Assembly: GCA_964510855.1 (NCBI GenBank)
Contig: CAZEDB010000008.1
Coordinates: 1 to 64,000, forward strand
From: UBA8828 sp964510855
GTDB taxonomy: Bacteria > Verrucomicrobiota > Verrucomicrobiia > Opitutales > UBA953
Direction: 5' to 3'
DNA: 64,000 nt
Part shown: positions 34,045-42,726 of the stretch, piece by piece
Numbering within the stretch: the first letter of the stretch is position 1
Layout of the letters: every line of letters starts with the position of its first letter
Notes under the pieces: generated by a model
Databases searched by the model: none
What the model was told of the DNA's origin: nothing
Seen by the model: the letters and a program-made list of their open reading frames with translations, nothing else
Made by a program: the position numbers and the translations under genes

Positions 34045-35556
34045 TCACTTCACCTCAATTTCAAACGTCGACGCAGGTAATCCCTCGCCATTTACCAAAT
34101 TACCCTGCGACCACGGTACCCAACCATAGCGTACTTTAGTCGGCGTTCCTGACGTCTTGATCACTAAGGTCTCTCCTCTCACCTGGGCCTCGGCTACGGT
34201 TAATACACCGTCGGCTCCTGCGACTTCAACTTCCCGTAAGGGCTTACCATCACGGGCCTTCAAGCCCCTTCCGTAAGCAAAGCGCACGGTTACCGTACCC
34301 GTCGAAGCTTTAGCCTCAAGCGCCAGCGGCCCCGAGGGCACCACTTGTTTTTGTCCGTAAACATGATGCAGCGCCCAGCGAGCAAGACGCTCGCCCACGC
34401 TTTTCTTATCGCGGGGATGGACGTCGTTCTGTGCCCCTACGTCTGATGATACCGCCATGCCTGAATGGGGAATCTCCGCCAGCATGCGCCGCTGCGCATC
34501 ACGAAAGAAAGGCCACTGCTGCGACTTATAACCCGTGGTGTCGATGGACGACAATTGTACCCAAAGGAAGGGCATATCCGTTCGGCCCCATTGCTTCCTC
34601 CAATCCGCAATCATGGTCTTGAGCAGGGTAGGGTATTCCTTGGCCGAGGTTTCATTAAGAGAATTACTTTCCCCTTGATACCAGAGCACGCCTTTAACCG
34701 GCATCCAGGTGGCCAAGCCTGGCCCTGCATTCCAAGCAAAACCTGGTTTATAAAAGTGGTCGATGCCCATGGCGTCACGTGGTGACTGCGCTTTGCCAAA
34801 ATGCTCTCTTCCCCGTTGCCGCACCCAAGCATCGATAGCAGGGTTTTTCTCCCAATCTCCTTGTAACTTTGCCACCAGCGAGGGCTCGGCTGCTAGTGCT
34901 TCAGTGCGAATAAAGGTTTCAATGGGTGCTCCGCCAATTGACCAACTGATCATGCCTTGCGGAATCTTAGTGGCGGACTGAACTCTTTGGGCAAACCACC
35001 AACCTATCGCACTGAAGGCAGGGGAGACCTTGGGACCATCAACCCCCCACTGTCCTTTAAAGAACTTTTCTGGGGTCATGTCGGCCAGCTGGGCAGGCGA
35101 CAGAGCTTTACTGCTGTACTGCCCAGGGAAGGCGTGCGCTCGCAGTCGCACTTGCCGGTTCGGATTTCCTAGCATCTTCGCCGCCTCAGGTGCGTTAGCA
35201 TCTTTGCGAAGTGGCCACTCCATATTGGACTGACCCGCACAAACCCAAACATCCCCAATGAGCAGGTTGCTGGCTTTTACTTCTCCTGAAGCTGCGGTGG
35301 CCGTCAGCTCAAGGCTAGCCGATGACGCTGGTCGGGCGCGAAACTTAAACTCCCACTTGCCCTCTGCGCTCGCTGTCGCTGACCCTTGGTCACTGCCTAA
35401 GCGCACGCGTACGACCTCGCTAGGTTTAGCTGTACCGCGAATCACCACCGGTTGGTCGCGCTGCAGTACCATATCGTCGCCAATCATGGGATCAAAGGCC
35501 ACCTGAGCACTGAGTGCGGTAGTAGCGGCAAGAAGCGCTAGAATGAGACGGGACAT
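34045..35556 (-). CDS. Sialate O-acetylesterase
   Basis: 503 residues from the ATG of M-S-R-L-I-L-A-L-L-A-A, a signal peptide; an earlier ATG at 35595 is less suitable. V-C-A-G-Q-S-N-M-E-W-P holds the nucleophile Ser near residue 106, W-Y-Q-G-E-S-N near 300 the oxyanion block, and D-V-H-P-R-D-K near 380 the catalytic Asp/His. This is the SIAE (DUF303) pattern of SGNH esterases that remove acetyl groups from sialic acids or other sugars. Its place beside sialidase and nanA favours sialic acid. Confidence 0.88.
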   Translation of the reverse strand: MSRLILALLAATTALSAQVAFDPMIGDDMVLQRDQPVVIRGTAKPSEVVRVRLGSDQGSATASAEGKWEFKFRARPASSASLELTATAASGEVKASNLLIGDVWVCAGQSNMEWPLRKDANAPEAAKMLGNPNRQVRLRAHAFPGQYSSKALSPAQLADMTPEKFFKGQWGVDGPKVSPAFSAIGWWFAQRVQSATKIPQGMISWSIGGAPIETFIRTEALAAEPSLVAKLQGDWEKNPAIDAWVRQRGREHFGKAQSPRDAMGIDHFYKPGFAWNAGPGLATWMPVKGVLWYQGESNSLNETSAKEYPTLLKTMIADWRKQWGRTDMPFLWVQLSSIDTTGYKSQQWPFFRDAQRRMLAEIPHSGMAVSSDVGAQNDVHPRDKKSVGERLARWALHHVYGQKQVVPSGPLALEAKASTGTVTVRFAYGRGLKARDGKPLREVEVAGADGVLTVAEAQVRGETLVIKTSGTPTKVRYGWVPWSQGNLVNGEGLPASTFEIEVK

Positions 35557-35634
35557 CGGGAGAGATAAAGATACCAACCTGGTCAGGTCTGGCAATGCCA
35601 GGGCTAGCCATCAATCCCAGCCCAGTCTCATTCT

Positions 35635-35820
35635 AGCTGGTTAGCTGAACTGCTGCACAGCTGCCGATTACTGAGCGGGTAGGCTGCGAGCGGCAAAGCT
35701 GCGTGCCGGTTAGTCTGTTAAATTCCCAGCTCTTCTAGCTCTTTCCAGCTTTTCTAGCTGCTCAACTGCCTCTCCCTTCTACTTTTTACCTTCTACCTTC
35801 TACCTTTCGGCGGCTAGTTT
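35635..35820 (-). repeat. 80-base repeat and short-unit tracts between sialidase and esterase genes
   Basis: 35635-35713 (AGCTGGTTAGCTGAAC ... GCCGGTTAG) is one copy of a repeat found again at 46246-46325 with a few mismatches. It is followed by AGCTCTTCTAGCTC units (35726-35762) and TACTTTTTACCTTC units (35780-35806), the latter purine-rich when read in the direction of the sialidase gene, just after its stop. Confidence 0.78.
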
Positions 35821-36936
35821 TCACTGCCCCTTCTCAAGCCAAGCCAAGTCAACCGATAGGAAAAGAATATCCTTACTGTTGTTTGGTTCGTAGAGGACGC
35901 CAATTTTTCCGTCCTTCATACGTGCTATCGAGCTGTAAGCAAAATTGCCTGGAACGAGTGAGCGGGAGTGTTTCCAAGTCTTACCACCGTCGAGCGACAT
36001 CCTGAGGACACCATTCACGCGTCCTTTACCAGGAGGATTGCCCTCAGGGTTTAGGAAGAGGGTAATGTGACGGGCACCTTCAGTGAACGAGATCAAGCTG
36101 GCTTGGCAGACAGGTTCAGGGAGATTCTTATCTTCGAGGGCTGGCGACCAAGTTTCACCGCCATCTTTTGACCACGAGACTTTCCGTCCACCCGAGCCGC
36201 GCCATTGACGAGAGTTAAGGTAGATGTGGCCCTCAGCGGTTTCGGAAATTTGCACTTCATTAAGCTGCATCTTCTCCTGGGGTACATCGGCACCACGCTT
36301 CCAGGTTTTCCCAGCGTCATCCGAGTAAGCGACCCAGTTAACGAAATTTCCCTTTGGGCCTTGGGAATTGAAAGGGATAATGAGGCGACCCTTTTTCTCA
36401 CCCTTAGTAAGTTGGATGCCGATGCCCGGGCCTGAAGCCGTGGTGGTAGCGATCTCAGGCTTTAGTGCAGCCGTAACATCTACGGGCTTAGACCAAGTGC
36501 GACCTTCGTCGGTCGAAGTGATGTAGGCAATTTTGGTCGGACCTGAAGGGCCGGGGGTGAGTCCGCCAAACTCTTTCATACCAGCTGGGAATACTTGGTA
36601 GAATAAGAAGACCTTGCCCGACTTAATATCCTGCACGAGGCAGGGGTTGTTGATGCAATCTTTCCCAAGCTCGAGCGCGATGGCTGATTTGCTCCAACTG
36701 CGGCCGTTGTTGGTGGAGATTCGAACAACTAAGTCGTTCGACGCTTGGTCCGTCGCGGCATCACGGCCTTCTGCCACCGCTATCAACGTGCCCTTGGCCG
36801 TCGCCAGCAGAGCCGGGATACGAATCGAGGGATGGGTCGAGGTTTCTTTAGCCTTAAATACGATGGCAGGTGCCGAGGGTTCCGCCCCTACGCATGCGGC
36901 GAGGGTAAGGGTTAGCAGGGGTAATAGGCTTTTCAT
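35821..36936 (-). CDS. nanH: Exo-alpha-sialidase
   Basis: 371 residues. The N-terminus L-T-L-T-L-A-A-C-V-G ends in a lipobox, suggesting an envelope lipoprotein. I-R-I-P-A-L-L near residue 40 carries the Arg of the F-R-I-P sialidase motif. Five Asp boxes follow (S-T-N-N-G-R-S-W, S-T-D-E-G-R-T-W, S-D-D-A-G-K-T-W, S-K-D-G-G-E-T-W, S-L-D-G-G-K-T-W). Releases terminal sialic acid from glycans; first enzymatic step of the cluster. Confidence 0.9.
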   Translation of the reverse strand: MKSLLPLLTLTLAACVGAEPSAPAIVFKAKETSTHPSIRIPALLATAKGTLIAVAEGRDAATDQASNDLVVRISTNNGRSWSKSAIALELGKDCINNPCLVQDIKSGKVFLFYQVFPAGMKEFGGLTPGPSGPTKIAYITSTDEGRTWSKPVDVTAALKPEIATTTASGPGIGIQLTKGEKKGRLIIPFNSQGPKGNFVNWVAYSDDAGKTWKRGADVPQEKMQLNEVQISETAEGHIYLNSRQWRGSGGRKVSWSKDGGETWSPALEDKNLPEPVCQASLISFTEGARHITLFLNPEGNPPGKGRVNGVLRMSLDGGKTWKHSRSLVPGNFAYSSIARMKDGKIGVLYEPNNSKDILFLSVDLAWLEKGQ

Positions 36937-36995
36937 GGAAAAAGGTGTCCTTGGGAGAGGTCTTGCCTACCTAGACAGCAGGGAATGGCCTAGGT

Positions 36996-37703
36996 TCACT
37001 TACCTTGGGGTGGAGCGGATAATTTGCCAGTGAACCCCCCAGGTGGGAAGCCCAGGGTTGAGAAGATGCGTAGGGCCATTTCTTGATGCCCCAGGGCATT
37101 GGGGTGGATGTCGTCATTCATCATGGCGCGGATTTCTTTGGGCTTCTTACGCCAATCCCCAAAGTGGTCGACGACGAGCACGCGCTCCGCTTTGGCCACC
37201 TTACTCACCGCTTCCATGTAGCCTTCAAGTTTACTTTCTCTGGCTGTACCGGGCACAACTGGATTCACCCGCATTAAAACTGGGACGCCCCCTCCTTGGC
37301 GCACGGCTTTAATCAACGTGCGTAGGTTGGCTTCATAGCCTTTAAGGTCCGGCCCTTTGACGCAGTCGTTCATGCCGAACATGATGAAGGCGACGTCAGG
37401 CTTAAAGCGCGTCAATCGCCATTCGAGATTAGGTAAGATATCGGCCGTGGTATCGCCACTAATGCCCGTATTAATCACGAGATCGAGCGGGCGCTTCATT
37501 TCGAAGCGCACTTTCTCGGAAAAAATTTCCGCAAACCCGCGCCAGCCTTTCGTATGTAGAGCACCGTGGGTGATGCTATCCCCGGTGAATACCCAAGTCA
37601 TTGGCCGCTTGTCGGCCATACGACTTTTAATTTTCGCCAACTCTTGCGCCTCTTGTGCGCTCAGCGTCACCGCTAGCAACAAGAGCGCGATTCGAGCTAG
37701 CAT
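36996..37703 (-). CDS. SGNH/GDSL hydrolase, exported
   Basis: 235 residues with signal peptide M-L-A-R-I-A-L-L-L-L-A. V-F-T-G-D-S-I-T-H-G (nucleophile Ser), N-T-G-I-S-G-D-T (Gly), F-G-M-N-D-C (Asn) and D-I-H-P-N-A-L-G-H (Asp-x-x-His) are the four SGNH blocks. Probably an acetylesterase. Lying between sialidase and nanA, it may act on O-acetylated sialic acids or the host glycan; this is inference. Six bases separate it from nanA. Confidence 0.85.
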   Translation of the reverse strand: MLARIALLLLAVTLSAQEAQELAKIKSRMADKRPMTWVFTGDSITHGALHTKGWRGFAEIFSEKVRFEMKRPLDLVINTGISGDTTADILPNLEWRLTRFKPDVAFIMFGMNDCVKGPDLKGYEANLRTLIKAVRQGGGVPVLMRVNPVVPGTARESKLEGYMEAVSKVAKAERVLVVDHFGDWRKKPKEIRAMMNDDIHPNALGHQEMALRIFSTLGFPPGGFTGKLSAPPQGK

Positions 37704-37709
37704 GATTAA

Positions 37710-38624
37710 TTAGTCTTTCCAGCTGAAGTAACCAATGGCTTCTAGCTCGCCCAGCATAGCCTTGATCGCTGCGGCATCAGGATTCGCATTAGGTAAGCGA
37801 GCGGGTCCAACGGGTACGCCTAAATGTGCCATGAGAGCTTTGGCGCAACCCATGTAGCCGCGTTTAGCTACCACTTGTACGAGCTGGACAGAGCGGAATT
37901 GCTCGGCTTGGGCCGTGGCCATGTCGCCCGCAGCAAAAGCCTTATGCAGGCGTTGGTAGATACCAGGAGCGAAGTTAAAGGTGCTGCCCACGGCACCCTT
38001 GGCCCCAAGTGCCAGTGCCGCTAAGAAGAACTCATCGCAGCCCCAAGGAAGGTCAAACTTCCCGTTACCTCCGCGCAGAGCCAATTGATAAGCCATGAGA
38101 TCAGGGTTGGTGTACTTAATACCGGCAAGATTGGGGATGCGTGCGGGTGCCGTATTGAGAAACTCCTCCATCGAGAAGTTTACGCCCGTGAGCACGGGGA
38201 TGTCGTAATAGTAAAAGGGCAGGGCAGGTGCTGCCTTCGCCACCATTTCGCAGCAGCTGATGAGGTCAGCCAGCGAGCGAGGCTTAAAGTAAGAGGGCGA
38301 GAGCATCGAGGTAGCGGCTGCACCAATTTTTTGTGCATGGGCAGCGAGCTCAGCCGCATCGCGCAAATTGTTGGAGCCGACGTGGACAATCACCCGCAGC
38401 TCCGTGCCTTTAGCCGCGGCTATCCAGCGTTCGGCTAGAGCGAGACGCTCAGCGGTTGAGACCGAGTGGCTTTCGCCCGTACTGCCGCCAATAAAAACTT
38501 GGGTTACTTTTCGACCCAGTAGATGGTCGCGTTGTTTTTCAACCGCCGAAAGGTTCAAAGAACCGTCGGCAGCAAAAGGCGTGTGGGTGGCGGCGCATAG
38601 GCCATGAATGGCGAAGGAGGACAT
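37710..38624 (-). CDS. nanA: N-acetylneuraminate lyase
   Basis: 304 residues, the usual length for the family. G-G-S-T-G-E-S near residue 46, Y-Y-Y-D-I-P near 139 with the catalytic Tyr, and G-I-K-Y-T-N-P-D near 166 with the Schiff-base Lys follow the DHDPS/NAL fold. The G-G-S-T-G-E-S and Y-D-I-P forms point to sialic acid lyase rather than dihydrodipicolinate synthase. Splits Neu5Ac into ManNAc and pyruvate in the cytoplasm. Confidence 0.9.
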   Translation of the reverse strand: MSSFAIHGLCAATHTPFAADGSLNLSAVEKQRDHLLGRKVTQVFIGGSTGESHSVSTAERLALAERWIAAAKGTELRVIVHVGSNNLRDAAELAAHAQKIGAAATSMLSPSYFKPRSLADLISCCEMVAKAAPALPFYYYDIPVLTGVNFSMEEFLNTAPARIPNLAGIKYTNPDLMAYQLALRGGNGKFDLPWGCDEFFLAALALGAKGAVGSTFNFAPGIYQRLHKAFAAGDMATAQAEQFRSVQLVQVVAKRGYMGCAKALMAHLGVPVGPARLPNANPDAAAIKAMLGELEAIGYFSWKD

Positions 38625-38704
38625 TGCTCCTTATGCCTAAGGCTGCGCCTTAAAGTCGTCCAGCGCACATTGCATGCCCCTACCTAATTTATCTGGTAAG
38701 ACCT

Positions 38705-39670
38705 TTAGGCCGATGCCTGCCAACACTCTGCCGAACGTCGCCCAGGGCCCACTTCACCGTTTACCAATACATAGCCGCCATTCCATTTCGCACAGGGCAA
38801 GGTCACGCGAGCTACCGGAGCCTCACCTGAATTGGCCCAAGTATTTGAGGTCGTATCGTAGGTGAGAATTTCAGGGCCAAAACCTGGGTGTTCAGCGGGT
38901 TTAAATTTACCCGCTTTTGTTCCGTCATCACCACTGATGAGGGCGATGATGGGTCCGACTACAGGGCAAGGGGTTGCGCCTGCAGCCACGGGGTGAGGTA
39001 GATCTGCTAAACGCGTCCAGGCTTGTCCGAGTCGAAACGCATAACAGTCCGAGAGATAATCACGCTCGGGGCCGTGCGCTCCAGGTTTAAGCGCAACGCC
39101 TCCCATGAGATAAAAAGTATCTTTAGTACCTGCGGCTTGTGCGAGGATACGACCTGAACCTGCCCAGGCTGGGAGTTCCTTCCAGCCGGCATTAAGATTA
39201 GCTAAGTCGATGGCAAAGGCTGCTGAAGAAGCTGCCGTGGCGTCCGGGCGTTCGCTGCCGCCTGCAACAATTACTTTGCTACCGACTAAAGCGCCAGCTG
39301 CGTAGGCGAGCGGACGAGGCAGAGAGGGGAAGCTATCGACGCGCACACCTTCATCACCAATCGATAACACAAAACAATCGGCGTAATGGCGGAGCGCGTC
39401 CGCACCACCGATACAAAGCAGGCCTTGACGAATACCAACGGAAACACCGTAACCCAGTGCCCGGGGTAATTTACCTACGGTCTTCCAGGTTTTCCCCTTA
39501 GGCTTCAGAGCATAGACGGTGTCATGCCAAGCCTTAGCTCCGCCCTCCCATAACTGTTTGTCAGGGAAATTAGATCCTCCTCCGGCGAGAAGGATTTCAC
39601 CGTGTGCACCTGCAAAAGCACCGCCCACACCAGGGGGATTAGGAGTATCGGGTAACTGAGTCCAACGCAT
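38705..39670 (-). CDS. nanM: Kelch-repeat sialic acid mutarotase (NanM-like)
   Basis: 321 residues. Six-bladed kelch pattern with repeated G-G blocks (L-A-G-G-G-S-N-F-P, C-I-G-G-A-D-A, V-A-G-G-S-E, L-M-G-G-V-A) and the conserved D-T-V-Y-A-L-K near residue 50. Matches the cyclically permuted mutarotase / N-acetylneuraminate epimerase group, which speeds interconversion of sialic acid anomers. No signal peptide is visible, unlike the periplasmic E. coli enzyme, so it may be cytoplasmic. Confidence 0.85.
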   Translation of the reverse strand: MRWTQLPDTPNPPGVGGAFAGAHGEILLAGGGSNFPDKQLWEGGAKAWHDTVYALKPKGKTWKTVGKLPRALGYGVSVGIRQGLLCIGGADALRHYADCFVLSIGDEGVRVDSFPSLPRPLAYAAGALVGSKVIVAGGSERPDATAASSAAFAIDLANLNAGWKELPAWAGSGRILAQAAGTKDTFYLMGGVALKPGAHGPERDYLSDCYAFRLGQAWTRLADLPHPVAAGATPCPVVGPIIALISGDDGTKAGKFKPAEHPGFGPEILTYDTTSNTWANSGEAPVARVTLPCAKWNGGYVLVNGEVGPGRRSAECWQASA

Positions 39671-40077
39671 GATAGGAAGGTGGAGAGAATGGGGGCTAAT
39701 CCACCGTGTCGATACTGATATGGAGGCACGCTATGGCGTCACTGCCCTCGGGTAGGGTAGGGCGGTTTCCCCGAAACCGCCTTGTCATTCCCTTTCATCT
39801 GAAGTCTTCCACCTGGAGTCTTCCCCGGGTAGGGCGGTTTCTCCGAAACCGCTGTCTCGGGTAGGGAGGGTGCTACGCAACCTCCGGGCGCAATGCCGTT
39901 TACGCTACCCCCGCTATTCTTGGGATAAGAGATAAGGGATTAGCGATAAGAGACAGGAAGTTAGGCTTTCTCCTGCTGCCTGCTAACCCCGCTATTCCCG
40001 CCCCCGCTGAACCCCGCAGCCACCGCAGCCACCGCAGCCACCGCAGAAACGTCTACTGAGCTACCGAGCTAATGAGC
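39671..40077 (-). repeat. Long mixed repeat array upstream of nanM
   Basis: Two GCGGTTTC-type palindromes (39761-39781 and 39834-39852) flank TTTCATCTGAAGTC units. Then come the GGAGGGTGC-TAC-GCAACCTCC palindrome (39865-39885), CCGCTATTC-type units, GGGATAAGAGATAAG units (39934-39955), CCGCAGCCA 9-mers (40014-40046) and GAGCTAAT 8-mers (40056-40077). Confidence 0.82.
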
Positions 40078-40177
40078 NNNNNNNNNNNNNNNNNNNNNNN
40101 NNNNNNNNNNNNNNNNNNNNNNNNNNNNNNNNNNNNNNNNNNNNNNNNNNNNNNNNNNNNNNNNNNNNNNNNNNNNN
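40078..40177. other. Assembly gap (100 N) with duplicated flanks
   Basis: Exactly 100 N. Bases 40023-40077 and 40178-40232 are the same 55-mer. Confidence 0.99.
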
Positions 40178-40340
40178 CCGCAGCCACCGCAGCCACCGCA
40201 GAAACGTCTACTGAGCTACCGAGCTAATGAGCCATAGAGCTAATTCCCCCTCCTTCCTCCCTACTCCTCCTCCCTAATCCCTAATCTCTCCTCCCTAATC
40301 CCTTATCCCCCTTCCCCTTCCCCTTCCCCTCCCCACTATC
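40178..40340 (+). repeat. Repeat array upstream of rpmB
   Basis: CCGCAGCCA 9-mers and GAGCTAAT 8-mers repeat the flank of the gap. They are followed by a strictly pyrimidine stretch: CCTCCCTAATCCC/TAATCTC units (40256-40309) and CCCCTT units (40310-40335) running toward the rpmB gene. Confidence 0.8.
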
Positions 40341-40396
40341 CCCTTGCCAAGCCCCCCTTGGGGTGTTTCGTTCAACCCTCCAAACCACGTAAAGCC

Positions 40397-40627
40397 ATGT
40401 CCCGCATCTGCGCCATCACCGGCAAGCGCCCTACCAAGGGTCGCCGCATCATTCACAAGGGTCAGTCCAAGAAGAGCGGCGGCATCGGTCTCCAGCTCGT
40501 CAAACAGACCAAGCGTACCTTTAAGCCCAATTTACAGCGCATTCGTGTGAAGTTGGCTTCCGGCCAAGTTAAGCGCCTCTGGGTTTCCGTTAAGGCCATT
40601 AAGGCTGGTCTGGTAACAAAGGCCTAA
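40397..40627 (+). CDS. rpmB: 50S ribosomal protein L28
   Basis: 76 residues from the ATG of M-S-R-I-C-A-I-T-G-K-R-P. The block L-Q-L-V-K-Q-T-K-R-T-F-K-P-N-L-Q is the core of bL28. A frame opening 13 codons earlier is not plausible. Single gene between a pyrimidine array and a terminator. Confidence 0.96.
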   Translation: MSRICAITGKRPTKGRRIIHKGQSKKSGGIGLQLVKQTKRTFKPNLQRIRVKLASGQVKRLWVSVKAIKAGLVTKA

Positions 40628-40649
40628 GGCTTTTCTAGCCTCCGAAAGA

Positions 40650-40670
40650 CCCGCCTCGGCGGGTTTTTTT
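40650..40670 (+). terminator. Intrinsic terminator of rpmB
   Basis: CCCGCC and GGCGGG around TC, followed by seven T residues; almost the same stem as after rplS. Confidence 0.88.
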
Positions 40671-40738
40671 GTACCTACGCCTAACTCGTAAGCCCTTTCT
40701 TTCTTTAAAGTCCCTCCGCCCCGCCTTACGCCTTGGTT

Positions 40739-41944
40739 ATGTCTCAGGTCGTCCTCAAACCCCGCGTTCGTGGCTTTATTTGCCTGACCGCTCACCCCGA
40801 AGGTTGCGCCGCCGCTCTCCGCGAGCAAATCGCGCATGTAAAGTCGCGACCCGCCCTAAAAGGGGGACCTAAATCGGTCTTGGTCATTGGCGCCTCAACG
40901 GGCTACGGCCTGTCGTCCCGGGTAGCCGCTGCCTTTGGCTCTGGTGCCGCTACGCTGGGCGTATTTTTTGAGCGCCCCGGTGAAGGTGATAAGCCAGCTA
41001 GCCCGGGTTGGTATAACACGGTGGCGTTTCACCAAGAAGCTAAGAAGGCCGGCATCAAAGCCGTCTCGATTAACGGCGACGCTTTCTCCGCCGATCTCAA
41101 ACAACAAGTTATTGCGGCGATTAAATCTAAACTCCCTGGCGGTAAGGTCGACCTCGTGGTCTACTCGTTAGCTTCGCCGCGACGTACCGATCCTAAAACA
41201 GGCGAGACGCATAAGTCGGTTTTGAAGCCAGTTGGACAATCCTTTCACGCCAAGAATCTCGATACCGATCGCAAAGTGGTTAACGACGTCACGCTCGAAG
41301 CCGCTACCCCCGAAGATGTTTCTAATACCGTCAAGGTTATGGGCGGCGAAGATTGGGAGCTCTGGATGGAAGCGCTCGACGCTGCTGGCGTGCTCGCCGA
41401 AGGCACCCAGACCGTAGCCTATTCTTACATTGGCCCTCAAGTCACTTGGCCCATCTACAAAGACGGCACCATCGGCAAAGCCAAGGAACACCTTGAGAAA
41501 TCAGGCGAACGTATTGATGCGCTACTCAAACTTCGCCGTGGCCGTGCCTTTGTTTCGGTCAATAAAGCAGTCGTTACCCAAGCTTCCTCGGCTATTCCGG
41601 TAGTTCCTCTCTACGTTTCCCTGCTTTTCAAAGTTATGAAAGCCAAGGGCACTCACGAAGGGTGCATCGAGCAAATCCAGCGTCTCTTTGAGAAGCAGAT
41701 GTATAACGGTAATGCTCTCGACTTTGATGATGCTGGTCGCGTGCGTCTCGATGATTTAGAGATGAAGCCAGAAATTCAAAAAGCGGTCTTTGATGTCTGG
41801 CCTCTCGTAACCACCGAAACCCTCGACACTTATGGTGACTTCGCGGGTTACCAAAGCGACTTCTTGAAAAACTTTGGCTTTGGCTTGGCAGGAGTAGATT
41901 ACGAACTCCCCACCGAAGTTGAGCGCCCGATTACCGACGTCTAA
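40739..41944 (+). CDS. fabV: Trans-2-enoyl-ACP/CoA reductase FabV
   Basis: 401 residues from the ATG at 40739. V-L-V-I-G-A-S-T-G-Y-G-L-S-S-R near residue 47 is the NADH-binding motif. Y-K-D-G-T-I-G-K-A-K gives the Tyr-x8-Lys active-site spacing that separates FabV from FabI. Last step of fatty-acid elongation. The stop overlaps the parA ATG (TAATG). Confidence 0.93.
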   Translation: MSQVVLKPRVRGFICLTAHPEGCAAALREQIAHVKSRPALKGGPKSVLVIGASTGYGLSSRVAAAFGSGAATLGVFFERPGEGDKPASPGWYNTVAFHQEAKKAGIKAVSINGDAFSADLKQQVIAAIKSKLPGGKVDLVVYSLASPRRTDPKTGETHKSVLKPVGQSFHAKNLDTDRKVVNDVTLEAATPEDVSNTVKVMGGEDWELWMEALDAAGVLAEGTQTVAYSYIGPQVTWPIYKDGTIGKAKEHLEKSGERIDALLKLRRGRAFVSVNKAVVTQASSAIPVVPLYVSLLFKVMKAKGTHEGCIEQIQRLFEKQMYNGNALDFDDAGRVRLDDLEMKPEIQKAVFDVWPLVTTETLDTYGDFAGYQSDFLKNFGFGLAGVDYELPTEVERPITDV

Positions 41945-42726
41945 TGGCCGCCACTACTCCAGTCTTCGCGATTGCGAATCAAAAAGGGGGTGTAGGCAAA
42001 ACGACCACCGCCGTTAATCTCGCCGCAGGTCTTGCTCGTCTCGGTGTCCCAACCTTGCTCATCGACCTAGATGCCCAGGCTAACGCTACCAGCGCGGTGG
42101 GCATTGATAAACAGCCCGGTACTTCACTCTACCGCGTCTTACACGGCGAAGGTAAGGCTGCAGAAAAAATTATTTCGACCTCTACTAAGGGGCTCGACCT
42201 CATCCCTTCCGAAATCGATCTCGCCGCCATCGAATCGGAATTAGCCGCCTCCGAAGGCTTCCTCGGTAAATTACGTGGCGTCCTCAAACCCGTTTTAGAA
42301 TCCGGCAAGTATCGAGCCGTAATTATTGACTGCCCGCCGGCGCTCGGCGTGCTCTCGATGAGTGCGCTTGCTGCATCCGATCATCTCTTGGTCGCGCTCC
42401 AGACCGAATATCTTGCACTCGAGGGTCTCGGACAAATCCTCGGTGTGGTCGATCAACTCAAAGCCGCCGGCGCCAGCCAGTCGCTCTCCGTGGGTGGCAT
42501 TATCATGACCATGTATGATGTGCGGACTAATCTCTCTCGCCAAGTGGTTGACGAAGTTAAAAAGCATTTCCCTCAACTCGTACTTGCGAGTTATATTCCT
42601 CGTTCGATTCGCCTCTCTGAAGCTCCCAGTCACGGTAAGACGATTTTCGATTACGATAATCACTCTCCAGGTGCTTCCGCCTACGAAGCTTTAGCTAAAG
42701 AAGTTAAAGAGCGTTTCAAATTATGA
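41944..42726 (+). CDS. parA: ParA/Soj-family chromosome partitioning ATPase
   Basis: 260 residues. The deviant Walker A K-G-G-V-G-K-T-T-T-A-V-N-L-A near residue 12, V-I-I-D-C-P-P-A-L-G near 122 and the later L-V-A-L-Q-T-E-Y-L-A-L-E-G are typical of ParA/Soj. The usual partner parB is not next to it; the next gene is dgkA. Translationally coupled to both neighbours. Confidence 0.9.
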   Translation: MAATTPVFAIANQKGGVGKTTTAVNLAAGLARLGVPTLLIDLDAQANATSAVGIDKQPGTSLYRVLHGEGKAAEKIISTSTKGLDLIPSEIDLAAIESELAASEGFLGKLRGVLKPVLESGKYRAVIIDCPPALGVLSMSALAASDHLLVALQTEYLALEGLGQILGVVDQLKAAGASQSLSVGGIIMTMYDVRTNLSRQVVDEVKKHFPQLVLASYIPRSIRLSEAPSHGKTIFDYDNHSPGASAYEALAKEVKERFKL

